NCBI GenBank assembly: GCA_030833305.1
Contig: JAURHL010000009.1
Location: 1 to 24,276, forward strand
Length of the DNA: 24,276 nt
From: Acidimicrobiales bacterium
GTDB lineage: Bacteria; Actinomycetota; Acidimicrobiia; Acidimicrobiales; Ilumatobacteraceae
Reading direction: 5' to 3'
Position numbers and translations under genes: made by a program. Shown piece after piece: positions 9,284 through 16,788 of this stretch. Under the pieces are notes generated by a model. The model was not told the origin of the DNA. It saw nothing but the letters and a program-made list of their open reading frames with translations, and ran no database searches. Position 1 is the stretch's first letter, and every line of letters starts with the position of its first letter.

Positions 9284-10612
9284 TCAGCGCGGATTCTCCG
9301 GTGCGTCCAGATCCTCGAATCGATCCACCCGCCGCAGTGACGGGAAGAACACCGAATAAAGGGCCACGATGCCCACGGTGGCCACGCCCCCACCGATGAC
9401 CGCGGTTTGTGTTCCGAACGCCTGCGCGGCCACACCACTCTCGAAGGCTCCCAGTTCGTTGCTCGCACCGATGAAGACGTTCTCCACCGCCATCACACGA
9501 CCACGCTTGTCGTCGGGGGTGACCAATGGAACCAGCGTGCTGCGGATGTACACACTCACCATGTCCGCTCCCGCCAGGATCACCAACGACGCGAAGGCCA
9601 ACACGTAGCTGGTGGTGACGCCGAGAACGATGGTGGCCAGTCCGAAGAGCGCGACCACGACGAGCAACTTGGAGCCGACGCGGCGCGTCACCGGTCGCGA
9701 GGCCAACACGAGCGCCATGAGCGCCGCTCCGATTCCGGGCGCGGCTCGCAGCCAACCGTAGGCGACGTCACCGACGCCCAGTCGTTCCTCGGCGATGGCC
9801 GGAAGAAGGGCCACCGCACCACCGAACAGCACCGCGAACAAGTCGAGCGAGATCGCCGCCAGCAGAATGGGCGTGCGACGGATGAATCGCAGGCCCTCGA
9901 GAGCCGAATGCAACGTGACTTTCTTCGACTCGTCGCGTGGGTCACGAGCGGTGGGGCGCTTCGTGAACCGGATAGCCAGGAGGAACATCATTCCGCCACC
10001 CACCATGCACGTGGCCACCGCGTAGGCGAGGGCCGGATCGACCGCGTAGAGGATGCCGCCCAACGCCGGTCCGACGATGGCCGCCGAGGTCCAGGTGGCC
10101 GAATAGAGAGCGATGGTACGGGGCAACGCACCTTCGGGGGCGACCATCGGCGGGATCGAACGCACCGACGGGGCGGCGAAGGCGCGCGACACTCCGAACA
10201 GAACGGCGATCAGGAACAACGGCCACACCGCGGTCGGATCGGACAACGCGTACAACGTCAATGCCAACGAGCAGAGCGCCTCGCCACCGATGGCCATCGC
10301 GCCGATGACCTTGCGATTGAAGCGGTCCGCCACGGTGCCGGTGACGAGCACCAGCAGAGCCGCCGGCAGGAACTCGGCCAAACCGAGCAAGCCGATGTCC
10401 AACTCGCGACCGGTGATGTCGTACACCTGCTTGCCCAGGACGGTGGCCTGCAACATCACTCCGGCCGACGTGAACACGCTCGAACCCAAGAGGTTGCGCA
10501 CCGGTGCCACCCGCAACAGCGCCCGCGTGTTACTGACCGCGGTCGTCACGTCATTCGTCGCATTGCTCGATACGTCGTTCGATTCGTCTTTCGGTGCGGG
10601 CTCGCCGGACAT
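9284..10612 (-). CDS. MFS transporter (EntS/MFS_3-like)
   Basis: A 442-residue major facilitator with about 12 hydrophobic segments after a polar N-terminal stretch of some 30 residues rich in Ser, Asn and Thr. The motif-A-like loop GTVADRFNRK lies between the predicted TM2 and TM3. The segment with AAPSVRSIPPMV and the ALPRTIALYSATWTSAAIVGPALGG region are typical of the enterobactin-exporter-like (EntS/MFS_3) branch, whose members export siderophores, drugs or other small molecules. The substrate is unknown. The ATG at 10612 is the start preferred here; the frame is open far upstream only as an antisense shadow of the amidase. It is divergent from the amidase with a 39-bp gap and may share control with it. 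Confidence 0.88.
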   Translation of the reverse strand: MSGEPAPKDESNDVSSNATNDVTTAVSNTRALLRVAPVRNLLGSSVFTSAGVMLQATVLGKQVYDITGRELDIGLLGLAEFLPAALLVLVTGTVADRFNRKVIGAMAIGGEALCSLALTLYALSDPTAVWPLFLIAVLFGVSRAFAAPSVRSIPPMVAPEGALPRTIALYSATWTSAAIVGPALGGILYAVDPALAYAVATCMVGGGMMFLLAIRFTKRPTARDPRDESKKVTLHSALEGLRFIRRTPILLAAISLDLFAVLFGGAVALLPAIAEERLGVGDVAYGWLRAAPGIGAALMALVLASRPVTRRVGSKLLVVVALFGLATIVLGVTTSYVLAFASLVILAGADMVSVYIRSTLVPLVTPDDKRGRVMAVENVFIGASNELGAFESGVAAQAFGTQTAVIGGGVATVGIVALYSVFFPSLRRVDRFEDLDAPENPR

Positions 10613-10621
10613 CAGTGGTTC

Positions 10622-10627
10622 ACCATA
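10622..10627 (-). promoter_or_regulatory. -10-like hexamer TATGGT for the MFS gene
   Basis: On the minus strand TATGGT precedes the ATG at 10612 by nine bases. That is three more than the usual leaderless spacing seen here, but an in-frame CTG lies exactly six bases after the hexamer. The mRNA would be leaderless from that CTG or carry only about a 3-nt leader. Confidence 0.35.
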
Positions 10628-10638
10628 GTGACACCTGC

Positions 10639-10644
10639 TAGTAA
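10639..10644 (+). promoter_or_regulatory. weak -10-like hexamer TAGTAA for the amidase gene
   Basis: TAGTAA (followed by T) lies seven bases before the ATG at 10652. It matches TANNN but ends in A rather than T, so the call is tentative. No Shine-Dalgarno sequence is seen. Confidence 0.28.
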
Positions 10645-10651
10645 TTCCCGT

Positions 10652-12091
10652 ATGAGTTCGATGGCCGACGAGACCCGATGGATGGACGCGACCGCGCAAG
10701 CCGCGATGGTCGCGCGCGGAGACGCGAAACCGATCGAACTGGTCGAGGCCGCCATCGAGCGGATCGAGAAGTACGACCCGCAACTGAACGCTCTCACGTA
10801 CAAATGGTTCGACGACGCCCGCGCCCTGGCCTCGAACTCCGGTCTGCCGCGTGGACCGTTCCACGGCGTGCCCTACTTGTTGAAGGATCTGTTCGCCGCC
10901 GAAGCCGGCAAACCGCTCAGCAACGGCAACAAGGCGCACAAGGCCGCCAACTACGTCTCCGACGCCGACACCACCTTGGTGAGTCGCTACAAAGCCGCCG
11001 GCCTCGTCAGCCTCGGACGCACCAACAGCCCCGAGTTGGGAAGCGTCCCGGTGACCGAACCCGAAGCGTGGGGACCGACCCGCAACCCGTGGGACACCTC
11101 GCGCACGTCGGGTGGCTCCAGTGGCGGAGCGGCGGCCGCGGTGGCGGCCGGCATGGTGCCCATCGCCCACGCCAGTGACGGCGGCGGATCGATCCGCATC
11201 CCGGCGGCCTGTTGTGGACTGGTCGGCCTGAAGGTCTCCCAAGGCCGCATCACCATGGGGCCCGCACGCGACGAGAGCAACCTGGGCGTCGAGCACTGCG
11301 TCAGCCGAACCGTGCGGGACTCGGCGCGACTGTTGGACGCCACGCACGGTCGCGGTGTCGGCGACGTCATCATCGCACCGCTTCCCTCCCGACCGTTCGC
11401 CGACGAGGTGGGGGCCGATCCGGGCCGACTGCGCATCGGCTTGCTGGATCACAGCCCGCGCGGATTCGCCACCGATCCCGAATGCGTCACCGGTGTTCAC
11501 AACGCCGCCAAATTGTTGGAGTCCCTCGGCCACCACGTGGAACCGGCGTGGCCCGAGGTGCTGGCCGACAACGAGATGGGACGCACGTTCGGCCAGATGT
11601 GGAGCACGAACATGGGCATGTCGTTGCGGCGCTTCGCCGACGCGCTCGGTCGCGAGATGACCGTCGACGACGTCGAACTGATGAACTGGGCGCAGGCGCA
11701 GTTCGCCAACAACGTCAGTGGCGTGGATTACGCGGCATCGTTGGCGGCGGCCGTGAAGTTCCGTCGCGCCGTTCAATCGTGGTGGTCACAGGGATGGGAC
11801 CTTCTCCTCACCCCGACCCTGGCCGCACCCCCTCTTCCCGTCGGTTCGTTGCCGAACGACGCCGAACGGCCCATGGCACCACTGGTCACCGCGGGTGAAT
11901 GGGTCACGTTCACCGGTCAGTTCAACATGAGCGGACAACCAGCCATCAGCCTTCCGCTGCACCGCACTCCCGCCGGGCTACCCGTGGGAATCCAGTTGGT
12001 GGCCGCCTACGGACGCGAGGACGTTCTCATTCGGGTGGCGTCGCAGTTGGAGCAAGCCGCTCCCTGGGCGCACCTGACGCCCGATCTCTGA
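10652..12091 (+). CDS. amidase signature (AS) family amidohydrolase
   Basis: A 479-residue member of the amidase signature family, which hydrolyses amide bonds through a Ser-cis-Ser-Lys triad. The Lys is in PYLLKDLFA (Lys78). The Gly/Ser-rich signature reads SGGSSGG (153-159, with Ser156), and ASDGGGSIRIPA gives the nucleophile Ser180. The Ser156-Ser180 spacing of 24 equals that of Ser217-Ser241 in fatty acid amide hydrolase. Length and C-terminal part (GQFNMSGQPAISLPL, then GLPVGIQLVA) fit standalone amidases rather than the GatA subunit; no GatB or GatC is nearby. The substrate is unknown. It is divergent from an MFS gene, which could export or import a related compound, and ends 7 bp from the convergent DUF952 gene. 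Confidence 0.92.
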   Translation: MSSMADETRWMDATAQAAMVARGDAKPIELVEAAIERIEKYDPQLNALTYKWFDDARALASNSGLPRGPFHGVPYLLKDLFAAEAGKPLSNGNKAHKAANYVSDADTTLVSRYKAAGLVSLGRTNSPELGSVPVTEPEAWGPTRNPWDTSRTSGGSSGGAAAAVAAGMVPIAHASDGGGSIRIPAACCGLVGLKVSQGRITMGPARDESNLGVEHCVSRTVRDSARLLDATHGRGVGDVIIAPLPSRPFADEVGADPGRLRIGLLDHSPRGFATDPECVTGVHNAAKLLESLGHHVEPAWPEVLADNEMGRTFGQMWSTNMGMSLRRFADALGREMTVDDVELMNWAQAQFANNVSGVDYAASLAAAVKFRRAVQSWWSQGWDLLLTPTLAAPPLPVGSLPNDAERPMAPLVTAGEWVTFTGQFNMSGQPAISLPLHRTPAGLPVGIQLVAAYGREDVLIRVASQLEQAAPWAHLTPDL

Positions 12092-12098
12092 TCGACGC

Positions 12099-12413
12099 TC
12101 AGTCCAGCGCGCGCTCGGCCGTGACCGCGACGATGTCGATCGAGCCGTAGATGTGCGGGAACTCGTCGGGGGCCGCGCCCAGACGCTCGATGATCACCGG
12201 TGATGCGAGGCGGGTTTCGTCGATCTCGAGCAACACCAACTGGTCGTCGCTCAAGTCCGCGTAGAAACGTTCGCGTACCCCGCGCCACTGATGTTCGAAG
12301 CTGCAATGGGTGTAGCCCTCCTGCTCCACGGTCACGCCACGGGTCGACCACGGATACGAGCCCTCGCGCTTGCCGGCTTCCCAGTCGGCACGTACCGCCA
12401 GGTGGAAGATCAT
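12099..12413 (-). CDS. DUF952 domain-containing protein
   Basis: A 104-residue small soluble protein that fits the DUF952 family in length and motifs: MIFHLAVRADWEA at the N-terminus, GYTHCSFEHQ (33-42) and FPHIYGSID (85-93). The function of DUF952 is not established; the conserved His and Cys in THCS suggest a possible active or binding site. The ATG at 12413 overlaps the stop of the upstream SDR by four bases (ATGA), so the two are translationally coupled. Longer readings of this frame run antisense-like through the SDR and lack family similarity. It ends 7 bp from the convergent amidase. Confidence 0.85.
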   Translation of the reverse strand: MIFHLAVRADWEAGKREGSYPWSTRGVTVEQEGYTHCSFEHQWRGVRERFYADLSDDQLVLLEIDETRLASPVIIERLGAAPDEFPHIYGSIDIVAVTAERALD

Positions 12414-13189
12414 CGTGCCGTCCAGCCACCGTCCACCACGACTTCCTGTCCGGTCATGAAGGTCGAGGCGTCCGAAGCCAGCAGCAACAACGCTCCGTCC
12501 AGTTCGGACAGTTCGCCCATGCGCGGAATCGGCGAGTTCTGGCGCAGGAAGTTCATGCTGGCTTCGTCGTTCATGGCCTCGGTCATCTCGGAGGGGAACC
12601 AGCCGGGACACAACGAATTGACGCGGATGTTGCGCCGGGCCCACTGCAAACCGAGTTCGCGGGTCAGGTTCAACACCGCACCCTTCGACGCGCAGTAGTG
12701 CGCCTGCTTCACCGGCGAAGCACCCACGATGCCGAACATGGACGCGACGTTCACGATGCTTCCGCCACCCGCCTCGCGCATGTGGGGAGCGCACAACTTG
12801 GACAGGTGCCAGATGGCGGTGACGTTCACTTCCATCGCGGTGCGGAAGGTCTCGAGGTCCTCGTCTTCGACGGCCACCTTGTGACCCACGCCGGCGTTGT
12901 TCACCAGAACACGGGGCACGCCCGCGCGTTCGATCGTCTCCTTCACGAGTCGTTCACGATCGGCCGCCTCCTGCAGGTCGGTGGCGATGGCGATGGAGCC
13001 GGGTAATTCATCCACCAACGACTGCAGACGATCGACCCGGCGAGCGGCCAACACCACGGTGGCCCCCACTGCGTGCAGAACCCGAGCGAAGTGCACGCCA
13101 AGACCGGAGGACGCACCGGTGACGATGGCCACCCGACCATCGAGACGGAAGATCGACAACGGATCGAGCGAGGGGGGCGTCGAGGACAT
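12410..13189 (-). CDS. short-chain dehydrogenase/reductase (SDR)
   Basis: A 259-residue classical SDR. The Rossmann cofactor motif is TGASSGLG, with Gly25, Gly29 and Gly31. Arg50 and Arg51 (AARRVDRL) after beta-2 favour NADP(H) (inference). The structural NNAG is at 97-100, and the active site is Ser150 with Tyr165 and Lys169 (YCASK). The C-terminus SDASTFMTGQEVVVDGGW is typical of the family. The likely reaction is oxidation of a secondary alcohol or reduction of a ketone, substrate unknown. The ATG at 13189 has TAGCCT exactly six bases upstream. The gene is divergent from an alpha/beta hydrolase and is followed in a coupled arrangement by a DUF952 gene. Confidence 0.92.
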   Translation of the reverse strand: MSSTPPSLDPLSIFRLDGRVAIVTGASSGLGVHFARVLHAVGATVVLAARRVDRLQSLVDELPGSIAIATDLQEAADRERLVKETIERAGVPRVLVNNAGVGHKVAVEDEDLETFRTAMEVNVTAIWHLSKLCAPHMREAGGGSIVNVASMFGIVGASPVKQAHYCASKGAVLNLTRELGLQWARRNIRVNSLCPGWFPSEMTEAMNDEASMNFLRQNSPIPRMGELSELDGALLLLASDASTFMTGQEVVVDGGWTAR

Positions 13190-13195
13190 GTCGCA

Positions 13196-13201
13196 AGGCT
13201 A
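13196..13201 (-). promoter_or_regulatory. -10 hexamer TAGCCT for leaderless SDR gene
   Basis: On the minus strand TAGCCT is followed by TGCGAC and the ATG at 13189, matching TANNNT-N6-ATG. It lies in a 47-bp divergent gap shared with the hydrolase promoter. Confidence 0.5.
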
Positions 13202-13224
13202 GGGCGAGCGACCCGCCGGTGTGC

Positions 13225-13230
13225 CACGAT
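13225..13230 (+). promoter_or_regulatory. weak -10-like hexamer CACGAT for alpha/beta hydrolase gene
   Basis: CACGAT lies six bases before the ATG at 13237 (spacer GACCAC). It keeps the A and the final T of TANNNT but not the first T. Its spacing favours the ATG at 13237 over the GTG at 13219, which lies upstream of the hexamer. Confidence 0.3.
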
Positions 13231-13236
13231 GACCAC

Positions 13237-13959
13237 ATGGGTGCGCGTCATGTGGTGTTGGTTCACGGGGCCTGGCACGGCGCGTGGTGTTGGTCGGCGT
13301 TGCAGGCCGAACTCGATCGTCGAGGCGTGCCGAGCATCGCCATAGATCTTCCGGGACACGGGGCGTCCACGGCACCCTTGACCGACATGCACGGCGACGC
13401 CCGATGCGTGGCCGACACCTTGAGCGTTCTGCACGATCGTGGAGTCACGGATCCGGTCCTCGTCGGCCACTCGTACGGCGGGGCCGTCATCTCGCAGGCC
13501 GCGGTGTTCCATCCCGACGTCGCGCATCTCGTCTACGTCGCGGCGTTCGCGTTGAACGACGGTGAGAGCGTGATGAGTGCGTTGGTGTCTTTCCCACCGG
13601 CACCGGTCGGCTTGCAGGCCGCGATGGTCGGTCGTGACGACGGGACCTCGGTGTTGGACCCCGATCTCGCCGGGCCCGCCCTCTACGGAAACAGCGATCC
13701 GGTGTCGGCCGCCGCCGCGTTGGCCCGACTGTCGCCGCAACCAACCGCCACGGTCACCCAACCGACGCAAGGTGCGCCTCGAAACAGGATCCCCTCCACC
13801 TACGTGGTGTGCGACCGCGACGATGCGGTTCATCCGACCCATCAAAAACTGATGGCCGAGCGGTGCACCACCACCGTCGTCCTCGACACCGACCACTCAC
13901 CCTTCTTGTCGATGGTGGTCGAGACGGCCGACATCCTGGAATCGATCGCTCGATCATGA
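13237..13959 (+). CDS. alpha/beta-fold hydrolase (esterase-like)
   Basis: A 240-residue alpha/beta hydrolase. The oxyanion-hole strand VVLVHGAWHGAWCW (6-19) is characteristic of the plant methylesterase/hydroxynitrile-lyase-like group and its bacterial esterase relatives. The nucleophile elbow is VGHSYGG with Ser79; the acid is probably Asp196 (CDRDDAVHP) and the base His220 (DTDHSP). All triad members are present, so an active esterase or lyase is likely; the substrate is unknown. The start could also be the GTG at 13219, but the shorter ATG begins right at the conserved beta strand and has promoter-like spacing. The stop overlaps the ATG of the next gene by four bases (ATGA), tying it to an F420-type oxidoreductase. 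Confidence 0.87.
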   Translation: MGARHVVLVHGAWHGAWCWSALQAELDRRGVPSIAIDLPGHGASTAPLTDMHGDARCVADTLSVLHDRGVTDPVLVGHSYGGAVISQAAVFHPDVAHLVYVAAFALNDGESVMSALVSFPPAPVGLQAAMVGRDDGTSVLDPDLAGPALYGNSDPVSAAAALARLSPQPTATVTQPTQGAPRNRIPSTYVVCDRDDAVHPTHQKLMAERCTTTVVLDTDHSPFLSMVVETADILESIARS

Positions 13960-14861
13960 AGGTGCGCGTCGGTTACGGCTTCGGCGTTCGCACGTCGTTG
14001 AACGACGAGGGATTCGGTCGGGTGGTCGACGCCCTCGAGAGTCTGCGCTTCGACAGCTTGTGGTTGAGCGAGCGCATCGGTGGCGAGGCACCGGATCCAC
14101 TGGTCGGCATGGCGTTCGCCGCCGGACGCACGACGCGATTGAAGTTCGGCATGAGCGTGATGGTGTTGCCCGGACGCAACCCGGTGGTGTTGGCCAAGGA
14201 ACTGGCCACCCTCGACCGACTCTCGGGCGGTCGCTTGTTGCCGGCGTTCGGACTCGGCGTGGCCGACCCCCACGAACAGCAAGCCTTCGGAGTGGCCCGC
14301 GAGGAACGAGCCAAGCGATTCAACGAGGCGTTGGCCGTCATTCGTGCGTGCTGGACCGAGCCCACCGTCACGCACCACGGCGATTTCTTCCACTACGACG
14401 ATCTGCGCGTGCTCCCGAAGCCGAAGCAGACTCCGCCCGACATCTGGCTGGGCGGAATCGCTCCGAGCGAGTTGAAGCGCGTCGGTCGACTGGCCGATGG
14501 TTGGCTACCGAGTTTCGTCACCCCGGTCGACGTGGAGAAAGGTCGCGCCGAAATCGAGCGCGTGGCCCGTGAACACGATCGAGAGATAGAAGCCGAACAC
14601 TTCGGCGCCTTGATCCCCTACGCGCACGGTCCGTTGCCCGAGGCGTTGCTGGCCGGCCTGAGACAACGTCGTCCCGACTTGGACGACGTCTCCGAACTGG
14701 TGCCGCAGGGTTGGGCCGAACTTCAGCGGATGATCCGTCGCTTCGTGGACGTCGGCTTCTCCAAGTTCGTCGTGCTTCCCATCGTCGAGCCGCGTTCGGC
14801 CGACGAGTGGGTCGACCACCTCGGTGTGGCGGCCGGCGAACTGCTGCCGTTGCAGACCTGA
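13956..14861 (+). CDS. LLM-class F420-dependent oxidoreductase (MSMEG_3544-like family)
   Basis: A 301-residue luciferase-like TIM-barrel protein. It starts MKVRVGYGFGVRT, continues with FDSLWLSERIGGEAPDPLVGMAFAAGRT and KFGMSVMVLPGRNPVVLAKELATLDRLSGGRLLPAFGLGV, and has the typical DIWLGGIAPSELKRVGRLADGWLPSF segment. I associate this pattern with the TIGR03854 (MSMEG_3544) family, assigned coenzyme F420; the cofactor is inferred and the substrate unknown. It is distinct in sequence from the F420-type oxidoreductase at 4335-5243. Translational coupling to the alpha/beta hydrolase suggests both act on one substrate. It ends 19 bp from the convergent deacetylase gene; that gap holds the 10-bp palindrome TTCGATCGAA and no obvious terminator. 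Confidence 0.88.
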   Translation: MKVRVGYGFGVRTSLNDEGFGRVVDALESLRFDSLWLSERIGGEAPDPLVGMAFAAGRTTRLKFGMSVMVLPGRNPVVLAKELATLDRLSGGRLLPAFGLGVADPHEQQAFGVAREERAKRFNEALAVIRACWTEPTVTHHGDFFHYDDLRVLPKPKQTPPDIWLGGIAPSELKRVGRLADGWLPSFVTPVDVEKGRAEIERVAREHDREIEAEHFGALIPYAHGPLPEALLAGLRQRRPDLDDVSELVPQGWAELQRMIRRFVDVGFSKFVVLPIVEPRSADEWVDHLGVAAGELLPLQT

Positions 14862-14880
14862 TTCGATCGAAAGTCGAACG

Positions 14881-15918
14881 TCAGACGAACGGCGACAACC
14901 ACGCGTGCGCGTTGCGGCCGATGGCTTCGATGTCGTATCCACCTTCCTGCAACACGACGGTGGGTAGCCCGAGTTGCTTCACGACCTCGCCGCAACGGCG
15001 GTACCCGTCGGTGGTGAGCGCGAGATCGCTGATGGGATCGTTCCAATAGGTGTCGAGTCCCAACGAGACGATCACCATCGAGGGCCCGAACCCGGCGATG
15101 CTCTCGCAGGCGATGCCCAAGCGATCGACGTACTCGTCGTCCTCGGCTTCGGCCTCGAACACCACGTTCAGGTTGGTTCCCGCACCCTTGCCGGCACCCG
15201 TTTCGTCCTCGTGTCCGATGAACCACGGATACGCGCGATTCGGATTGCCGTGCAACGACACGAACTGCACGTCGTCGCGGTCGTAGAAGATCTGCTGGGT
15301 GCCGTTGCCGTGGTGGTAGTCCACGTCGAGAACCGTCACCTTGGTGCCGGTGGTGGACGCCACGTGGTGCGCGACCACCGCGGCGTTGTTGAAGTAGCAG
15401 AAACCCCCGAACACGCTGCGCGCCGCGTGGTGCCCGGGCGGACGACACAAGCCGTACGAACTGGACGCCCCGGCCAACACCTTGTCGGCCGCGGTGAGGG
15501 CGACATCGACCGACGCGCGGGCGGCCAGATAGGTGCCCTCCACCATCGGGGTGGCGGTCTCGTAGCACCAATATCCGAAGGCCGCCGCCGCACCGTGTGG
15601 CGGGCGAGCCGCACTCATGCCGTCACGAAGTCCGACGTGCAACATCGCTTCGGGTGCGAATTCGCTACGACCCGTGGCGCGATTGATCTGCGGCCACGCG
15701 GTCTCGAGATAATCGATCAAGCCGTGATCGTGAACGGCCTCGATGGGGGCGCGTCCGTGCTCTTCCAGACCCACGAAGCGGAAACGCGCGTCGGTCTCCA
15801 GTTGACGGCGGATCGTCTCGGCGCGCTCGGCGCGCTCGTAGGTGGGAATCGGCTGACCGAGGTTGATCTCGAGCTTCGGATTCTGATGACGATGAAGATC
15901 GGTCCAGACGACGTCCAT
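14881..15918 (-). CDS. histone deacetylase family protein, acetylpolyamine amidohydrolase-like
   Basis: A 345-residue zinc-dependent deacetylase of the arginase-deacetylase fold. It has RPPGHHA with the His dyad 163-164, GGFCYFNNAA, DVDYHHGNGTQ with zinc ligands Asp200 and His202, SLGLDT with zinc ligand Asp289, and QEGGY with the transition-state Tyr328. Compared with Mycoplana ramosa acetylpolyamine amidohydrolase (His158/159, Asp195, His197, Asp284, Tyr323, from memory), every residue is shifted by exactly five. That supports this subgroup rather than a eukaryote-like HDAC or AcuC. The probable reaction is removal of acetyl from acetylated polyamines or related small amines. It is monocistronic, with a clear leaderless promoter hexamer and a convergent neighbour. 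Confidence 0.92.
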   Translation of the reverse strand: MDVVWTDLHRHQNPKLEINLGQPIPTYERAERAETIRRQLETDARFRFVGLEEHGRAPIEAVHDHGLIDYLETAWPQINRATGRSEFAPEAMLHVGLRDGMSAARPPHGAAAAFGYWCYETATPMVEGTYLAARASVDVALTAADKVLAGASSSYGLCRPPGHHAARSVFGGFCYFNNAAVVAHHVASTTGTKVTVLDVDYHHGNGTQQIFYDRDDVQFVSLHGNPNRAYPWFIGHEDETGAGKGAGTNLNVVFEAEAEDDEYVDRLGIACESIAGFGPSMVIVSLGLDTYWNDPISDLALTTDGYRRCGEVVKQLGLPTVVLQEGGYDIEAIGRNAHAWLSPFV

Positions 15919-15924
15919 GGACTC

Positions 15925-15930
15925 AGACTA
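15925..15930 (-). promoter_or_regulatory. -10 hexamer TAGTCT for leaderless deacetylase gene
   Basis: On the minus strand TAGTCT is followed by GAGTCC and the ATG at 15918, matching TANNNT-N6-ATG. It lies in the 42-bp gap after the SDR at 15961-16731, so the deacetylase probably has its own promoter. Confidence 0.52.
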
Positions 15931-15960
15931 AACGCTTCAACGACGGGAGAACGGGGGTGC

Positions 15961-16731
15961 TCAGCGACCGGTGTCGCGGAACGGCGTGTCGAGGAACGGG
16001 GGCCAGTCCCCTCCTCCGTGCACCTCGATGGTCGCACCGCTGACGTACGAGGCCAACGGTGACGACAGGTACACGCACGCGTCACCGATCTCCTCGGGCC
16101 ACGCCAGTCGACCGATGGGAATCTGCGCGCCGGTGCGACGCACGCCCTCCTCGTCTCCGTAATGCAAGTGGGCCAACTCGGTGCGCACCATGCCCACCGT
16201 CACCAGGTTCACCCGCACCTTGGGCAACCATTCCTGACCGGTGGTGCGGGTGTAGTTGGCGAGACCGGCCTTGGCCGCGCCGTACGCGGCCACCGTGGGC
16301 GCCGGGCGCTCGGCCGAGACACTGCCGATGTTCACGATGGAACCACCGTCGGCCTGGTTCTGCATGTGCCGATTGGCGGCCTGACTGCACCACATCGCCG
16401 AGAACAAGTTGACGGCCACGATCTTCTGCGCGAAGTTGGCCGAGGCCGTGGACGTGTCTGACGGCGGACTGCCACCGGCGTTGTTCACCAACATGTCGAG
16501 ACGACCGAAGCGCTCGACGATGGAGTCGATCATGGCCGAGGCCTCGTCGGGCTCGCGAAGGTCGACGGCGAACGCGGTCCAGTCGGCCGGCAGATCGTCG
16601 GGCAGGTTGCGCGCGCACACCACCACCGTGGCTCCGGCATCGGCGAAACGTCGCGCGATCCCCCGACCCACGCCCTTGGTGCCGCCGGTGATGAGAGCCA
16701 CGCGCCCCGAGAAATCAATGGTCAATGCCAC
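15961..16731 (-). CDS. short-chain dehydrogenase/reductase divergent from the steroid ring C/D operon (Rv3549c-like position)
   Basis: A classical SDR of 256 residues from the GTG at 16731. It has TGGTKGVG (Gly16, Gly20, Gly22), an NNAG at 83-86, and active-site Ser137, Tyr150 and Lys154 (YGAAK). The C-terminus ASYVSGATIEVHGGGDWP is typical. In M. tuberculosis the SDR genes Rv3549c and Rv3548c are divergent from echA20-ipdAB-ipdC, and this gene takes the same place, so a role in steroid-derived acyl-CoA oxidation is likely; orthology is inferred mainly from position. The frame also offers a GTG at 16740 and a TTG at 16725. GTG 16731 is preferred because TAGGGT lies seven bases upstream of it. 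Confidence 0.88.
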   Translation of the reverse strand: MALTIDFSGRVALITGGTKGVGRGIARRFADAGATVVVCARNLPDDLPADWTAFAVDLREPDEASAMIDSIVERFGRLDMLVNNAGGSPPSDTSTASANFAQKIVAVNLFSAMWCSQAANRHMQNQADGGSIVNIGSVSAERPAPTVAAYGAAKAGLANYTRTTGQEWLPKVRVNLVTVGMVRTELAHLHYGDEEGVRRTGAQIPIGRLAWPEEIGDACVYLSSPLASYVSGATIEVHGGGDWPPFLDTPFRDTGR

Positions 16732-16738
16732 GACCTGC

Positions 16739-16744
16739 ACCCTA
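16739..16744 (-). promoter_or_regulatory. -10 hexamer TAGGGT for divergent SDR gene
   Basis: On the minus strand TAGGGT is followed by seven bases and the GTG at 16731. It overlaps the alternative GTG at 16740, which argues against that start if the promoter is real. The palindrome at 16765-16781 lies about 34-50 bases upstream of the inferred start point. Confidence 0.42.
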
Positions 16745-16764
16745 GTGCCGGACCCCGCTTCGTT

Positions 16765-16781
16765 TCTGACGCTTCGTCAGA
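16765..16781. promoter_or_regulatory. perfect 17-bp palindrome, candidate operator of the steroid operon
   Basis: TCTGACGCTTCGTCAGA has perfect 7-bp arms around CTT and lies between the divergent SDR and echA20 starts. Relative to the inferred echA20 start point (16802) it covers about -37 to -21 and includes CTGACG (16766-16771), which sits 17 bases before TACGCT and resembles a TTGAC-type -35. A dimeric repressor bound here would block the operon promoter and could also affect the divergent gene. It differs from the published mycobacterial KstR2 site, AAGCAAG-N2-CTTGCTT. I found no second full copy in the window. A TetR-family protein is a reasonable guess for the binder. Confidence 0.62.
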
Positions 16782-16788
16782 TGGGGAG

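Noticed and set aside
10613..11776. Long N-terminal extension of the MFS frame, antisense to the amidase.
   Set aside because: The MFS fold starts just after the ATG at 10612. The extension has shadow-like composition and overlaps a well-supported amidase.
13219..13236. GTG start at 13219 giving an 18-bp longer alpha/beta hydrolase.
   Set aside because: The added residues (MCHDDH) precede the conserved first strand and are not family-like, and the better-spaced promoter hexamer lies downstream of this GTG.
14862..14871. 10-bp palindrome TTCGATCGAA between convergent genes, considered as a bidirectional terminator.
   Set aside because: The stem is too short and AT/GC mixed, with no loop and no T-run. 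Palindromes this short arise often by chance.
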